This document shows positions 1 to 8,960 of a stretch of 64,000 nucleotides of DNA, in pieces. The position numbers and the translations under genes are program-made. Under the pieces are notes generated by a model. It made no database searches. It worked only from the letters and a program-made list of their open reading frames with translations, and had not been told where the DNA came from. This DNA is from Flavisericum labens (GTDB lineage Bacteria > Bacteroidota > Bacteroidia > Flavobacteriales > Flavobacteriaceae), in NCBI RefSeq assembly GCF_045446075.1, contig NZ_JBJJBQ010000004.1, positions 248,001 to 312,000 of the forward strand, written 5' to 3'. Numbering within the stretch: the first letter of the stretch is position 1; each line of letters opens with the position of its first letter.

Positions 1-297
1 GTTAGAAAATATTTTAAGCCATAGAACTTAAAAAGTAATCGTATGAATTTAATAGTTTATTATGACTCTTATAAAAACAATACCATTGATGATACCTCAT
101 ATAATCAAGCCTTTGCTATTGATGATTTTGATAAACACTAAAGTTGACTTTGTAAAAAATTTCATCTAACTTCGTTTAACAGCTTATATAAATAATTAAA
201 AAAGTTCATATCATTGCGTTAAACAAAAATCAAAAATTTCTTTATAAAACAAAAAATCCAGCTAAAAAAACTGGATTTTTTTTATAACTGGTTTTGT
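1..297. other. Gene-poor left edge of window
   Basis: No convincing gene lies here. A plus-strand reading frame ends in TAG at 22-24 and could be the last seven codons of a gene that starts left of the window, but nothing supports this beyond the open frame. A 32-codon ORF (ATG at 43) follows and has no recognisable features. The only clear element is the hairpin terminator at 251-283, described separately. Confidence 0.5.
251..283 (-). terminator. Rho-independent terminator, two-component operon
   Basis: Arms AAAAATCCAG and CTGGATTTTT enclose a 9-nt loop, and both strands end in a run of T. It sits 15 bases beyond the stop codon of the response-regulator gene, so it most likely ends the minus-strand coaE/kinase/regulator transcript. 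It could also stop any plus-strand transcript entering from the left. Confidence 0.85.
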
Positions 298-1002
298 TTA
301 TTCATTTACCACCAACCTAAAGCCTTCGCCATGAATATTAAGTATTTCAACTTTTGGGTCTGGTTTTAAATATTTACGCAATTTGGCGATATACACATCC
401 ATACTTCTTGAAGTGAAATAATTATCATCCCTCCAAATTTTAGTTAAAGCCAATTCACGAGGCATTAAATCGTTTTCGTGTAATGCCAGCAAACGCAATA
501 ATTCATTTTCTTTTGGCGATAATTTTTCAGGATCACCGTCATCAAAACGCAAGAAACGTAATTTAGAATTTAAATGGAAACGTCCAATTTTAAACTCAAA
601 TTGTTTACTATCTGAGATAGTTTCTGTAGCCTTTCTTTGAATAATAGCCTTTATTTTCATCAATAGCACTTCGCTATCAAATGGTTTATTTAGATAATCG
701 TCTGCGCCAACTTTATAGCCTTTTAGCACATCTTCTTTCATGGTTTTGGCAGTCAAAAATATAATGGGCACATCGTTATTCTTTTCCCTAATCTCCTTTG
801 CCAATGTAAACCCATCTTTATAGGGCATCATCACATCAAGAATGCATAAATCAAAGTCGTCTTTCTTAAATTTTTCAAAGCCTTCCATGCCATTTTTGGC
901 GTGGGTAACTTCATAATCGTTCATCATTAAATAATCTTTAAGAACAGTACCAAAATTAGGGTCGTCCTCAACTAATAGTATTCTTTTTTTATGATCTTCC
1001 AT
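298..1002 (-). CDS. OmpR/PhoB-family response regulator (RprY-like)
   Basis: DNA-binding response regulator of 234 residues. An N-terminal receiver domain (about 6-120) has the acidic pair E12/D13-D14, the phospho-acceptor Asp56 (ILDVMMP) and the conserved Lys in NKPFD. A C-terminal winged-helix domain of the OmpR type follows (about 140-230). It is transcribed immediately after the histidine kinase gene with a 3-base gap, so the two form a cognate pair. The closest described system known to me is RprX/RprY of Bacteroides, but that assignment is by family only. Its targets are unknown. The palindrome upstream of the kinase gene at 2625-2640 is a possible autoregulatory site. Confidence 0.93.
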   Translation of the reverse strand: MEDHKKRILLVEDDPNFGTVLKDYLMMNDYEVTHAKNGMEGFEKFKKDDFDLCILDVMMPYKDGFTLAKEIREKNNDVPIIFLTAKTMKEDVLKGYKVGADDYLNKPFDSEVLLMKIKAIIQRKATETISDSKQFEFKIGRFHLNSKLRFLRFDDGDPEKLSPKENELLRLLALHENDLMPRELALTKIWRDDNYFTSRSMDVYIAKLRKYLKPDPKVEILNIHGEGFRLVVNE

Positions 1003-1005
1003 ATG

Positions 1006-2574
1006 TTAAGATATTAACGGAAGCGAAATAATAAACGTGCTTCCTTTGTCTTTTTCACTTTCTACTGATACGTGACCTTGGTGGTCTTCTACAATTCGTT
1101 TAACGTAGGCCAAACCTAAACCATGACCTTTTACGTTATGAATATTTCCAGTGTGCTCTCTATAAAATTTTTCGAACACCCTTTTTGCAGCAGCTTTACT
1201 CATACCGCTACCGTGGTCTTTTACTTTTAATATAATATTGTTACCTACATTTTCGGTAGATACCTCAATTTTTGGTGCTTCTGGAGAATACTTTATAGCA
1301 TTATCCAGGATATTGACTATAACATTGGTAAAGTGTGTTTCGTTTGCCAAAACCGAAGCTTGTTCCGCGTTGAAAAACGTTTTTATATAACCTTGTCGGT
1401 CTTCAACAATCAACTCTACATGGGTTATGGCATCTACAATTAGGTCGTGCATCTCTACCCTATCCTTACTAATATTAAGTTCGTTTTTTTCCAGTTTAGA
1501 TATTCTCAATACATTTTCAACTTGGGCGTGCATGCGTTTATTCTCTTCCTTTATCATTCTCAGGTAACGCATTACTTTTTCTTTATCATCTATTACCTTC
1601 GGGTTTCTAATGGCATCTAGAGCCAAATTAATGGTGGCAATGGGCGTTTTAAACTCATGCGTCATATTATTTATAAAATCGGTTTTAATTTCCGAAATCT
1701 TACGCTGTTTTACCAACTGGGTCAAAGTACTACCGTAGGCTAAAATAATAATTGAAGTAAATACCACTGAAAGTAAAATCATTCCAATAATTGATGAAAA
1801 TATAAATTTTCTATCGTCCGGAAAATTAACTAACAGCCTGTAAAGACTCCTATTGTTTTCGTCGTAAAAAATAGGCACACCAAAGGTTGAATTAACATCG
1901 TTCTCAAAGTTATCACTTTGCACTTTTGTTGCCAAATCATTACCATATATGGCAAATTCAAAATCTATATTGATGCCGTACTTTTTTAGCCTTTCGGAAA
2001 GTAGAGTCCTTACTTCATCTTCAGAAATCCGCTTGTGTACCGGTTTGGTTTTAAAAACTTCTTTAAAACTCTTCTTAAAACTTAATTTTTGGGCTTCGTC
2101 AATAGTACCGGTTTCTATTATTTTGGAAATCGGACTTTTTAAATCTTTATCTGAAGCTCCAAGATCTTTGTAAATTTCTGTACTGGAACTACCAATAATA
2201 TTTTTAATATCAAGGCTATCTAAACCAATGTCAAAGAGCGAAGAAGATAGTTTATAGTTCTCTTCTAAAACATTACTTTTATAAATAAGCGTTTCTTTTG
2301 TGCTATTATTTTTTCTATAAATAAGTAACTGAGAAACGGTTTCTTCATCTGCCCTTTTTTCTTTGGGCAAACTCTGGTATTCATTAAAATAATTTTCAAA
2401 CTCGTTTTCTTCTATGGTGTTAGACACATTGTTTAAAACCGTTAACACATTAGATTTGAAACGTTCCTTTTCATTCTTTACCGAGTCGTTAATATAATAA
2501 GCTTGAATGGCAATAATACCAACCAGCGACAAACTCATTAATATTATTAACAGGACGAATAACTTCTTGCTCAT
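1006..2574 (-). CDS. Sensor histidine kinase, membrane-bound
   Basis: Two-component sensor of 522 residues. It has a transmembrane helix at about 5-27, a long extracytoplasmic sensor region of about 230 residues without a recognised domain, and a second helix at about 258-282. The dimerisation box MTHEFKTPIA follows, with the phospho-accepting His near 306, then a HATPase_c domain with an N-box (NILDNAIKYS), DHGSGM and GHGLGLAYV. It lies between coaE and the response-regulator gene on the same strand and phosphorylates that regulator by inference. A TAATTTTG hexamer lies only 4 bases before the ATG, so a transcript from it would be nearly leaderless. The signal it detects cannot be read from the sequence. 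Confidence 0.93.
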   Translation of the reverse strand: MSKKLFVLLIILMSLSLVGIIAIQAYYINDSVKNEKERFKSNVLTVLNNVSNTIEENEFENYFNEYQSLPKEKRADEETVSQLLIYRKNNSTKETLIYKSNVLEENYKLSSSLFDIGLDSLDIKNIIGSSSTEIYKDLGASDKDLKSPISKIIETGTIDEAQKLSFKKSFKEVFKTKPVHKRISEDEVRTLLSERLKKYGINIDFEFAIYGNDLATKVQSDNFENDVNSTFGVPIFYDENNRSLYRLLVNFPDDRKFIFSSIIGMILLSVVFTSIIILAYGSTLTQLVKQRKISEIKTDFINNMTHEFKTPIATINLALDAIRNPKVIDDKEKVMRYLRMIKEENKRMHAQVENVLRISKLEKNELNISKDRVEMHDLIVDAITHVELIVEDRQGYIKTFFNAEQASVLANETHFTNVIVNILDNAIKYSPEAPKIEVSTENVGNNIILKVKDHGSGMSKAAAKRVFEKFYREHTGNIHNVKGHGLGLAYVKRIVEDHQGHVSVESEKDKGSTFIISLPLIS

Positions 2575-2624
2575 TATTCAAAATTAACATTTTAACAATT
2601 AAAAACTTACCATTTAACCTTACA

Positions 2625-2640
2625 TTAACAAAAATGTTAA
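2625..2640. promoter_or_regulatory. TTAACA-N4-TGTTAA palindrome upstream of kinase
   Basis: A perfect 16-bp inverted repeat, TTAACAAAAATGTTAA, lies about 50 bases upstream of the histidine-kinase ATG in the 69-bp gap after coaE. It has the size of a dimeric regulator site. A near-identical copy with one arm mismatch occurs at 46336-46351 upstream of the other histidine-kinase gene of this window. Autoregulation by the adjacent response regulator is an inference. Confidence 0.4.
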
Positions 2641-2643
2641 ATT

Positions 2644-3225
2644 TCAGATTTTTTTGAGTAATTGATGGTGTATCTGCAAAACTTGTGCCTGAGTATCTTC
2701 TAGTTTTACATTATTGATAACGTAATTGGAAAGTTTGGTCTTTTCGTCGTCAGTCCATTGATTTTTTATAATGGCCTCGATTTTTTTCTTGGTAGTATCA
2801 TCACGGTGCAACAAACGTTTAATCCTAACCGCTTTCGGTGCCACAACGGTAATTACGTAATCACAAGCTTTATTCCCACCGTTTTCAAATAATATAGCTA
2901 CTTCTTTGATGACGTATGGTGCATTTTGTTTAAAAATCCATTTATTGAAATGTTTTGCCACCCTTGGATGTACGATGGCATTCATTTTTTCCAAAAAAGA
3001 TTTATCGTTAAAAATAATATTAGCTATGAATGGTCTGTTAAGTTCTCCATCTGTATAAGCATCTTTACCAAATAGATGAGTAAGCTCGCGCTTAATAACG
3101 GGTGAATCGTTCATGAGTCTTTTAGCCTCCTCGTCTGCAATGTAAACCGGAATACCCAATTTCTCGAATTCTTTAGCAACGGTAGTTTTTCCGCTGCCTA
3201 TTCCACCTGTAAGTCCTACAATCAT
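2644..3225 (-). CDS. coaE: Dephospho-CoA kinase
   Basis: Catalyses the last step of coenzyme A synthesis, ATP-dependent phosphorylation of the 3'-hydroxyl of dephospho-CoA, in the cytoplasm. The 193-residue length is normal. The P-loop GLTGGIGSGKTT is at residues 4-15, followed by the family Asp in ADEEAKRLM and the HPRV segment of the CoA-binding region. Its ATG overlaps the TAA of the YbbR gene by one base (TAATG), so the two are translationally coupled. coaBC of the same pathway lies about 5.7 kb further on. Confidence 0.96.
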   Translation of the reverse strand: MIVGLTGGIGSGKTTVAKEFEKLGIPVYIADEEAKRLMNDSPVIKRELTHLFGKDAYTDGELNRPFIANIIFNDKSFLEKMNAIVHPRVAKHFNKWIFKQNAPYVIKEVAILFENGGNKACDYVITVVAPKAVRIKRLLHRDDTTKKKIEAIIKNQWTDDEKTKLSNYVINNVKLEDTQAQVLQIHHQLLKKI

Positions 3226-4184
3226 TATTTTGTTATTATAAACTCTACGTGTTGTTGGTTCACTTTTGCATTTTTGACCTTTTCAGGATATTTCACCAAT
3301 TCTGGTATTAAAAAAGATTGATTTTCTGTGGCTTTCTCATAATTACAAACTACCTTAAAATCCTTCGCTATAACCGAATCGAAGTTGCTCAAGCTAACGT
3401 AATATGAAACACCAACCGTTTTCGGAAAATATTTTATATTTATGCCTACTGGCACATTAACCATAGTAACCGGAATTTTTAAGGTGCCTTCGGTAAATTT
3501 ATCAACCTGCGCCTTAAGAATAACCTTTGTTTTTGAAAACTTTAAATCTCCTTTATTCTCAGGTAATTTAAGTGAAACTGTAGCATTTAAATCCGAACGC
3601 ACATCGACCAAATTTAACTGCTCGGTTTCTAAAAAGTCAATTTTCGATACCAGAATATTGGGACCAACAACAGTAACCGAATCGGGTTCTGAAACCACTT
3701 GACCTGCTAAGTCATAACCCAAACTAAATTTAATATTGGTATTCGTTTTAACCGGGACTTTTTTTATCAAATTAACACCATACCTAAATCGAAGCGTATC
3801 TGGCGATAAATTTAACAACTCCACTTGTTTATCAAATTGTGTATTATTTAAAAATGCTGTGCTTTTGCTCCATTCGAAAACATCATTTTTTCTATAAACA
3901 TCTTCACTGAAATCTATTTTTACTTTAGGACGATAAAAGGCATATTTAAGCCATTTAAAACCGTGGGTTTTTAACGTAATATCAAGTTTTATCGAATCGT
4001 TTAAAATGATATATTTCTGCGGAACGTTATTTTTTTCTATACCAAAGGATACTGTATGGGTATACTCTTTTGAAAGCTTGGTGAACATCAAAATAATGAA
4101 GGCCGACAATAAAAAAAGCACAAAAACATTAATGCGTTTACTTTTTATTGAAGATAATATGCCAGTCCTAATTTTTTTAATCAT
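3225..4184 (-). CDS. YbbR-like domain protein (CdaR-related)
   Basis: Membrane-anchored protein of 319 residues. A single N-terminal transmembrane helix (about 19-38) is followed by an extracytoplasmic part made of YbbR-type repeats. In Firmicutes such proteins (CdaR) bind and regulate the diadenylate cyclase CdaA. No cyclase gene is adjacent here, so a link to c-di-AMP is not shown. It sits between a glycosyltransferase gene (2-base gap) and coaE (1-base overlap), an arrangement I recall as usual in Flavobacteriaceae. Confidence 0.85.
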   Translation of the reverse strand: MIKKIRTGILSSIKSKRINVFVLFLLSAFIILMFTKLSKEYTHTVSFGIEKNNVPQKYIILNDSIKLDITLKTHGFKWLKYAFYRPKVKIDFSEDVYRKNDVFEWSKSTAFLNNTQFDKQVELLNLSPDTLRFRYGVNLIKKVPVKTNTNIKFSLGYDLAGQVVSEPDSVTVVGPNILVSKIDFLETEQLNLVDVRSDLNATVSLKLPENKGDLKFSKTKVILKAQVDKFTEGTLKIPVTMVNVPVGINIKYFPKTVGVSYYVSLSNFDSVIAKDFKVVCNYEKATENQSFLIPELVKYPEKVKNAKVNQQHVEFIITK

Positions 4185-4186
4185 TG

Positions 4187-5188
4187 CTATTTGAAAAATA
4201 ATTTAGGGAAGTATGCCTCTGGTTCTTTATTTAAAACCGACACAGCCCAAGTGGATTTTAAAAACCCGTAACCATACCCCCAAAATTGCACCAAAATGGC
4301 AGGTAATGACAACAGCGCTACCACTAAATTTCTTGTACCTAATATGGACAAAATAAATGCCAACACAAAATACAATACATAAACTTTAAACAGCCAATTT
4401 ATTTGAAACAACAAAAGCACCAACGAAAACAACAAACCCAAGATAAAAAACGAGGGAAACCAATAGGTGATTTTTTTTGTTGAGGGGTGCCATGTATTCA
4501 AAATAGGCCGCACTAGTCCGAATTTATGCACCTGGTTGTAAAAGGTGTTCCAAGAAATTCGGCGCTTATGAAACACATAAGCCTCAGGAATAAGTTTGGT
4601 TTTAAACCCTAAGTTCCAAAGGCGGATGGACAAATCGGGGTCTTCGCCAGGGTGGATGCGGCCAAAACCTTTTGAAGCTTCGAAAGCTTTTTTTGAAAGC
4701 CCCATATTAAAACTCCTAGGTTGGAATTTACCTATACTGTTCTTACTTCCTCGAATACCACCAGTTGTGATAAACGACGTCATAGAAAAGTTAATGGCCT
4801 TTTGCAAATTAGAAAACGACTCGTGTGCTGCATCTGGACCACCAAAGCAATCAACATAATTTTCTTTTAAGCTTTTTTTTACTTTGTTTAAGTATTGTTT
4901 TGGTAAGATGCAATCAGAATCCAAAATGATAAAATAATTGCCCTTGGCTTGTTTCATTCCAAAATTTCTGGAATCACCCGGACCTGAATTTTCTTTAAAA
5001 AAATAGGAAATATTCAACTTTTTGGAATAATCCCCAACCACATCTTTTGAAGACTTATCCGAACCATCTTCAACAATAACAATTTCAAAATCTCTATCAC
5101 CTTCCAACGTATCAAAACTTTGCAAAAGTTCTTTGATTTCATCAGGTCGATTATACACTGGGATTATGAAAGAAAATTGTAAATGCAT
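4187..5188 (-). CDS. Family 2 glycosyltransferase, membrane-associated
   Basis: GT-A fold glycosyltransferase of 333 residues. The start FSFIIPVYNRPDEI is the nucleotide-sugar binding strand. EDGSDKSS and LDSDCILP supply the Asp motifs that hold the sugar nucleotide and metal. GEDPDLSIRLW matches the ED motif of the acceptor site. Two hydrophobic helices (about 243-262 and 268-290) near the C-terminus place it at the inner membrane. Donor and acceptor cannot be deduced. It is the first gene of a run leading into the YbbR-like gene and coaE. Confidence 0.88.
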   Translation of the reverse strand: MHLQFSFIIPVYNRPDEIKELLQSFDTLEGDRDFEIVIVEDGSDKSSKDVVGDYSKKLNISYFFKENSGPGDSRNFGMKQAKGNYFIILDSDCILPKQYLNKVKKSLKENYVDCFGGPDAAHESFSNLQKAINFSMTSFITTGGIRGSKNSIGKFQPRSFNMGLSKKAFEASKGFGRIHPGEDPDLSIRLWNLGFKTKLIPEAYVFHKRRISWNTFYNQVHKFGLVRPILNTWHPSTKKITYWFPSFFILGLLFSLVLLLFQINWLFKVYVLYFVLAFILSILGTRNLVVALLSLPAILVQFWGYGYGFLKSTWAVSVLNKEPEAYFPKLFFK

Positions 5189-5333
5189 GTCACAAATGTA
5201 ATTAATACTCTAACAACTTAAACCTAAAATGCCTATAAAAATAATCTCTGTTATTCGATGTCTCCTTACGTCGACATGACTCAGGTTTACCTAAAATCCC
5301 CTGTTATTTCTAACATTGTGATAAATCGCATTA

Positions 5334-5367
5334 ACCAAAAAAAAAGCCATCTTTAAAAGATGGCTTT
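5334..5367 (-). terminator. Rho-independent terminator after fabI
   Basis: The arms AAGCCATCTT and AAGATGGCTT form a hairpin, followed on the minus strand by a run of at least nine T. It lies about 20 bases past the fabI stop codon and ends the fabI transcript. Confidence 0.92.
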
Positions 5368-5388
5368 CACTTTATATTTCAAATAGGT

Positions 5389-6207
5389 TTATTCGTCTTC
5401 TCCCACAAAAGTACTCATTACCGCATCGCTAACGCCCATATTGCTAAAACCACCGTCGTTATATAGGTTTTGCAAAGTTACGCGTTTGGTTAAATCACTA
5501 AATAGGCTAACTGTATAATTGGCACAATCCATGGCTGTGGCATTACCAAGTGGCGACATTTTATCGGCATAGGCAATAAAACCATCAAACCCTTTTACAC
5601 CACTACCAGCTGTGGTTGGCGTTGGAGATTGTGAAATAGTATTTACACGTACTTTTTTATCTCTTCCAAAGAAATACCCAAAGCTACGCGCTATACTTTC
5701 TAAATAGGCTTTATTATCGGCCATATCGTTATAATCTGGAAACACACGTTGTGCTGCCATATAAGTTAAAGCAACGATACTTCCCCATTCGTTCATTGCA
5801 TCTTTTTTATATAAAGTCTGCATCAACTTATGGAAAGACATCGCCGAAACATCGGTACCTTTTTGTGTCCAATCATAATTTTGGTCGGTGTAGTGCTTAC
5901 CTTTTCTAACGTTAATAGACATCCCGATAGAGTGTAAAACAAAATCAATTTTGCCACCTAAAATCTCAGTCGACTTTTCAATTAAATTTTCTAAATCTTC
6001 TAAGGAAGTAGCATCGGCTGGAATAATCTCTGAACCTGTTTTCTCTGCCAATTCGTTAATTTGCCCCATTCGCATCGCAACAGGCGCATTAGTCAAAACA
6101 AATTTTCCGCCTTCTTCATGCACGCGCTCTGCCGTTTTCCACGCAATGGAATTAGAATCTAACGCCCCAAAAATAATTCCTCTTTTTCCTTTTAGTAAAT
6201 TATACAT
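5389..6207 (-). CDS. fabI: Enoyl-[acyl-carrier-protein] reductase (NADH)
   Basis: Reduces trans-2-enoyl-ACP in the last step of each fatty-acid elongation cycle. It is a short-chain dehydrogenase-like protein of 272 residues, close to the usual 260-270. The N-terminal nucleotide site GIIFGALDSNSIAW and the FabI signature Y-N-D-M-x3-K (within DYNDMADNKAYLES) supply the catalytic Tyr and Lys with the FabI spacing of six residues. It appears to be a single-gene unit between recN and a strong terminator. A TATATTTA hexamer about 50 bases upstream is a plausible -7 element. Confidence 0.96.
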   Translation of the reverse strand: MYNLLKGKRGIIFGALDSNSIAWKTAERVHEEGGKFVLTNAPVAMRMGQINELAEKTGSEIIPADATSLEDLENLIEKSTEILGGKIDFVLHSIGMSINVRKGKHYTDQNYDWTQKGTDVSAMSFHKLMQTLYKKDAMNEWGSIVALTYMAAQRVFPDYNDMADNKAYLESIARSFGYFFGRDKKVRVNTISQSPTPTTAGSGVKGFDGFIAYADKMSPLGNATAMDCANYTVSLFSDLTKRVTLQNLYNDGGFSNMGVSDAVMSTFVGEDE

Positions 6208-6309
6208 ATGTAATGTTTTATATGTTGATTAGTTATTCGAATTTATAAAGTAAATATACTATTAAATTTATGATTTTAACAATTAGGTTTGTCTGTGCAT
6301 TCTTGCACT

Positions 6310-7962
6310 TCAATTAAGCAATTCTTTCGCATGTGCAATTGCGGAAGACGTCATATTCTTGCCTCCTAGCATTTGAGCAATTTCAACAATACGCTCGTCG
6401 TGATTCAATTTGATTAAATTGGTTTGTGTCACTTCGTTTACATCTTCTTTAAAGACTTTAAAATGTGAATGCCCTTTTGCTGCAATTTGAGGTAAGTGCG
6501 TAATGGAAAATACTTGCATGGTTTTACTCATTTCCAACATAATATCGCCCATTTTATTTGAAATCTCGCCAGAAACACCGGTATCAATCTCGTCGAACAT
6601 AATGGTTGGCAATTGAATGTATTTGGCCAAAACCGATTTTATAGCCAACATAATTCGTGATAATTCCCCGCCCGATGCCGCTTTCTTTAACTCGTTAAAA
6701 CTGCCGCCTTTGTTTGCCGAAAATAAAAATGACAATGTATCTTTTCCGTTGGCCAAAAATGAATCGGCCAAAACAGCCTCTATTTTAAATTGTGCATTGG
6801 GCATGCCTAAACTTGCCAAAATGGATTCCAATTGTGATTTTAACTTTGGAATAACCTCAGTACGTTTAGAATGGAGTTCTTCTGAAATAGCATTTAACTC
6901 GCTTGCTTTTGATGCTATCTGCTCTTCCTTTTTTTGAATATTACCATCTAAATTTTCGGTGACCGACACTTTTTCCTCTAACTCCTCCTTTATTTTTACT
7001 AACTCTGAAACATTCTCGGCCGAATGCTTTTGCATCAAGTTATGCAACGTTTTCAACTTATAATCAACTGCTTCCAATCGCTGTGGGTCGGCGTCAAGTT
7101 CTTCTTGCAAATTGTTAACTTCATCAAAAAGGTCATCTATTTCAATTAGACTACTATTGGCTCGATTGTGCAATTCTTCATACTTTGACGAAAACCCTGA
7201 TAATTTCTGAAAGGCATTTTTTAAAGTTGTTAAGGACGATAAAATCCCAATTTCATCTTCACTAAGCAACTGATAAGCTTCGCCCAACTTTTCCTTTATA
7301 CCCTCAATATTGTTTAATGTTTCGTACTCTTCTTCAAGCTGTCCCAATTCCCCCTCTACCAAATTAGCCTCAACCAATTCGTTCAACAAAAACGTATTGT
7401 AATCGTGTTCTTTAATGGCTTCTGACTTGAGCGTTAGAAGGTGGTCGAGTTCTTTTTGAAAAGATTTATAATTTTTAAACGCTTCTCTATACTTTGATAA
7501 TTTAGTGTCATTTTTTGCCAAAGCATCAATAACCTGAAATTGAAATTCGTTGCTGGTAAGCTCTAAAGTTTGGTGTTGAGAATGGATATCGATGAGGCGT
7601 TCTCCCAAGAGTTGCAAACCGCTTAAATTTACAGGCGAATCGTTTACGAACGCTCTCGACTTTCCTGAAGGTAAAATTTCACGACGAATGATAGTCTGCT
7701 CTTCAAAATCAAAATCCTGATCTTTAAAAAATGCTTTTAAATTATAGTTTGAAATATTGAAAACCGCTTCGATAATGCATTTTTCTGAGCCATCTTTTAG
7801 ACTGCTCAAATCGGCACGTTTCCCAAGAATTAAGGACAACCCACCCAATAAAATGGATTTTCCTGCACCTGTTTCACCCGTAATTATTGAAAAACCATCG
7901 TTAAAATCGATTTGTAAATTATCGATTAAGGCGTAGTTCTTTATAGAAAGTGTGGTTAGCAT
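6310..7962 (-). CDS. recN: DNA repair protein RecN
   Basis: SMC-like ATPase that acts in recombinational repair of double-strand breaks. Its 550 residues carry an N-terminal Walker A (GETGAGKSILLGGL, about 30-43), a long central coiled-coil region rich in Glu, Lys and Leu, and a C-terminal half-site with the ABC signature region AASGGELSRIMLA and Walker B (TIMFDEIDTGVSG). It is the last gene in the run bamD-rpoZ-coaBC-DUF4835-recN and is separated from the DUF4835 gene by a repeat-like spacer of 110 bases. Confidence 0.97.
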   Translation of the reverse strand: MLTTLSIKNYALIDNLQIDFNDGFSIITGETGAGKSILLGGLSLILGKRADLSSLKDGSEKCIIEAVFNISNYNLKAFFKDQDFDFEEQTIIRREILPSGKSRAFVNDSPVNLSGLQLLGERLIDIHSQHQTLELTSNEFQFQVIDALAKNDTKLSKYREAFKNYKSFQKELDHLLTLKSEAIKEHDYNTFLLNELVEANLVEGELGQLEEEYETLNNIEGIKEKLGEAYQLLSEDEIGILSSLTTLKNAFQKLSGFSSKYEELHNRANSSLIEIDDLFDEVNNLQEELDADPQRLEAVDYKLKTLHNLMQKHSAENVSELVKIKEELEEKVSVTENLDGNIQKKEEQIASKASELNAISEELHSKRTEVIPKLKSQLESILASLGMPNAQFKIEAVLADSFLANGKDTLSFLFSANKGGSFNELKKAASGGELSRIMLAIKSVLAKYIQLPTIMFDEIDTGVSGEISNKMGDIMLEMSKTMQVFSITHLPQIAAKGHSHFKVFKEDVNEVTQTNLIKLNHDERIVEIAQMLGGKNMTSSAIAHAKELLN

Positions 7963-8072
7963 GTTTTAGTTTGCAGTATTCGGTATTCAGTTCTCAGAGT
8001 TCAGATTTTGGTGATTGACTTCCAGTTTTCAGCTTCATACTTAAAACTTCTCCATTCGAGCTTCAACCTAAA
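7963..8072. repeat. Degenerate TTCAGT/TTGCAGT-type spacer
   Basis: The 110-bp gap between recN and the DUF4835 gene holds loosely repeated units related to TTCAGT (TTGCAGT, ATTCAGT, TCTCAGAG, TTCAGAT, TCCAGT, TTCAGC). No ORF or hairpin explains it. I recall such degenerate CAGT-rich stretches between genes in many flavobacterial genomes, but the type is not one I can name. Confidence 0.45.
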
Positions 8073-8960
8073 TCAAAACTTAATATTTTGCCATTTACTA
8101 TTGTGCATAGGCGCCACTTTTTGAAGTGTTTCCTTAACCTTAGCAATATTCACGTTAGGACCATCCGTAAAAATTTGTTCTATTTCATCAGCTTTAGCAT
8201 CGAAAAACGTACGTAATAAAAAAGAATTTGGTCGGCGGCTGTTCATAGCTTTAAAACTTTCGATAGCCGAGGCTATTTGGTCTTTTCCGTCTTTCACATT
8301 ATCGCTCATAGCGTCCAAACCATTTCTATGGTAGTTGTACATTACATCACGATATTCTTTAAAAGTAGGCGACAATACATTATCAATTAGTGCAAAACGG
8401 CTTTGCAAACCGTCTTCTAACTTCCATCCTTTAAAATTACCTTGCTGCGAATAATTAGTGATTATTTGCGCTTGTTTGTAATATTCATCACCGCCTTTTT
8501 GTTCAAACGTATCAGCATCTAAAGCCAGAATCATATAAACATGAAAGGCTAAAACCGACACTAAATTCGATTCGAACTGCGACGGATTGTAAATTAAGTT
8601 CTGATATTCTAAATATTGGAAGTTAAAATCTTTATCATTGAAATTATAAACTGGTGTACTAAAAGACGAGCCATATACCGGACGAGAGGATTGCACCTGA
8701 AGTGTCCCTTGAAAGGTTTCACCACTGTAATTGCTGATATTAATTACCATACTGCAATTAATTCGCTCTTGTGGCTTAAAGGTTTTATTGGTCCATTTTC
8801 TGTTATTTATAAATTCTGTGAGTTCCTTTTGCAAAGTCTTGAAAATGGGAAAGTTTTCGTTACCCGTTTGCTCGGCGTTAACCACCAAATTACAATTTAG
8901 CTCTTGTGAAAACCCGGTAAAGGAGAAGCAAATGATTATGACGAATAGTATGTTACGCAT
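8073..8960 (-). CDS. porD: DUF4835 family secreted protein (PorD-like)
   Basis: Secreted or outer-membrane-associated protein of 295 residues. A signal peptide (about 1-18, ending GFSQ) precedes a domain with no catalytic motif that I recognise. The family is Bacteroidota-specific, and current databases name it PorD, a component associated with type IX secretion. I rely on memory for that name. The start codon overlaps the end of coaBC by 8 bases, so the two are cotranscribed. The coaBC-DUF4835-recN order is what I expect in this family of bacteria. Confidence 0.75.
   Translation of the reverse strand: MRNILFVIIICFSFTGFSQELNCNLVVNAEQTGNENFPIFKTLQKELTEFINNRKWTNKTFKPQERINCSMVINISNYSGETFQGTLQVQSSRPVYGSSFSTPVYNFNDKDFNFQYLEYQNLIYNPSQFESNLVSVLAFHVYMILALDADTFEQKGGDEYYKQAQIITNYSQQGNFKGWKLEDGLQSRFALIDNVLSPTFKEYRDVMYNYHRNGLDAMSDNVKDGKDQIASAIESFKAMNSRRPNSFLLRTFFDAKADEIEQIFTDGPNVNIAKVKETLQKVAPMHNSKWQNIKF

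Noticed and set aside
43..141. Plus-strand ORF of 32 codons at the left edge
   Set aside because: Short, acidic, with no motif, promoter or neighbour to support it. AT-rich DNA yields such frames by chance.
5258..5278. ATGTC...GACAT inverted repeat in the gap before the GT2 gene
   Set aside because: Five-bp arms with a 10-nt loop and no relation to a promoter. Too weak to call.
6295..6308. GTGCA-TTCT-TGCAC hairpin after recN
   Set aside because: The stem is only 5 bp and there is no T-run, so it is not a credible terminator.
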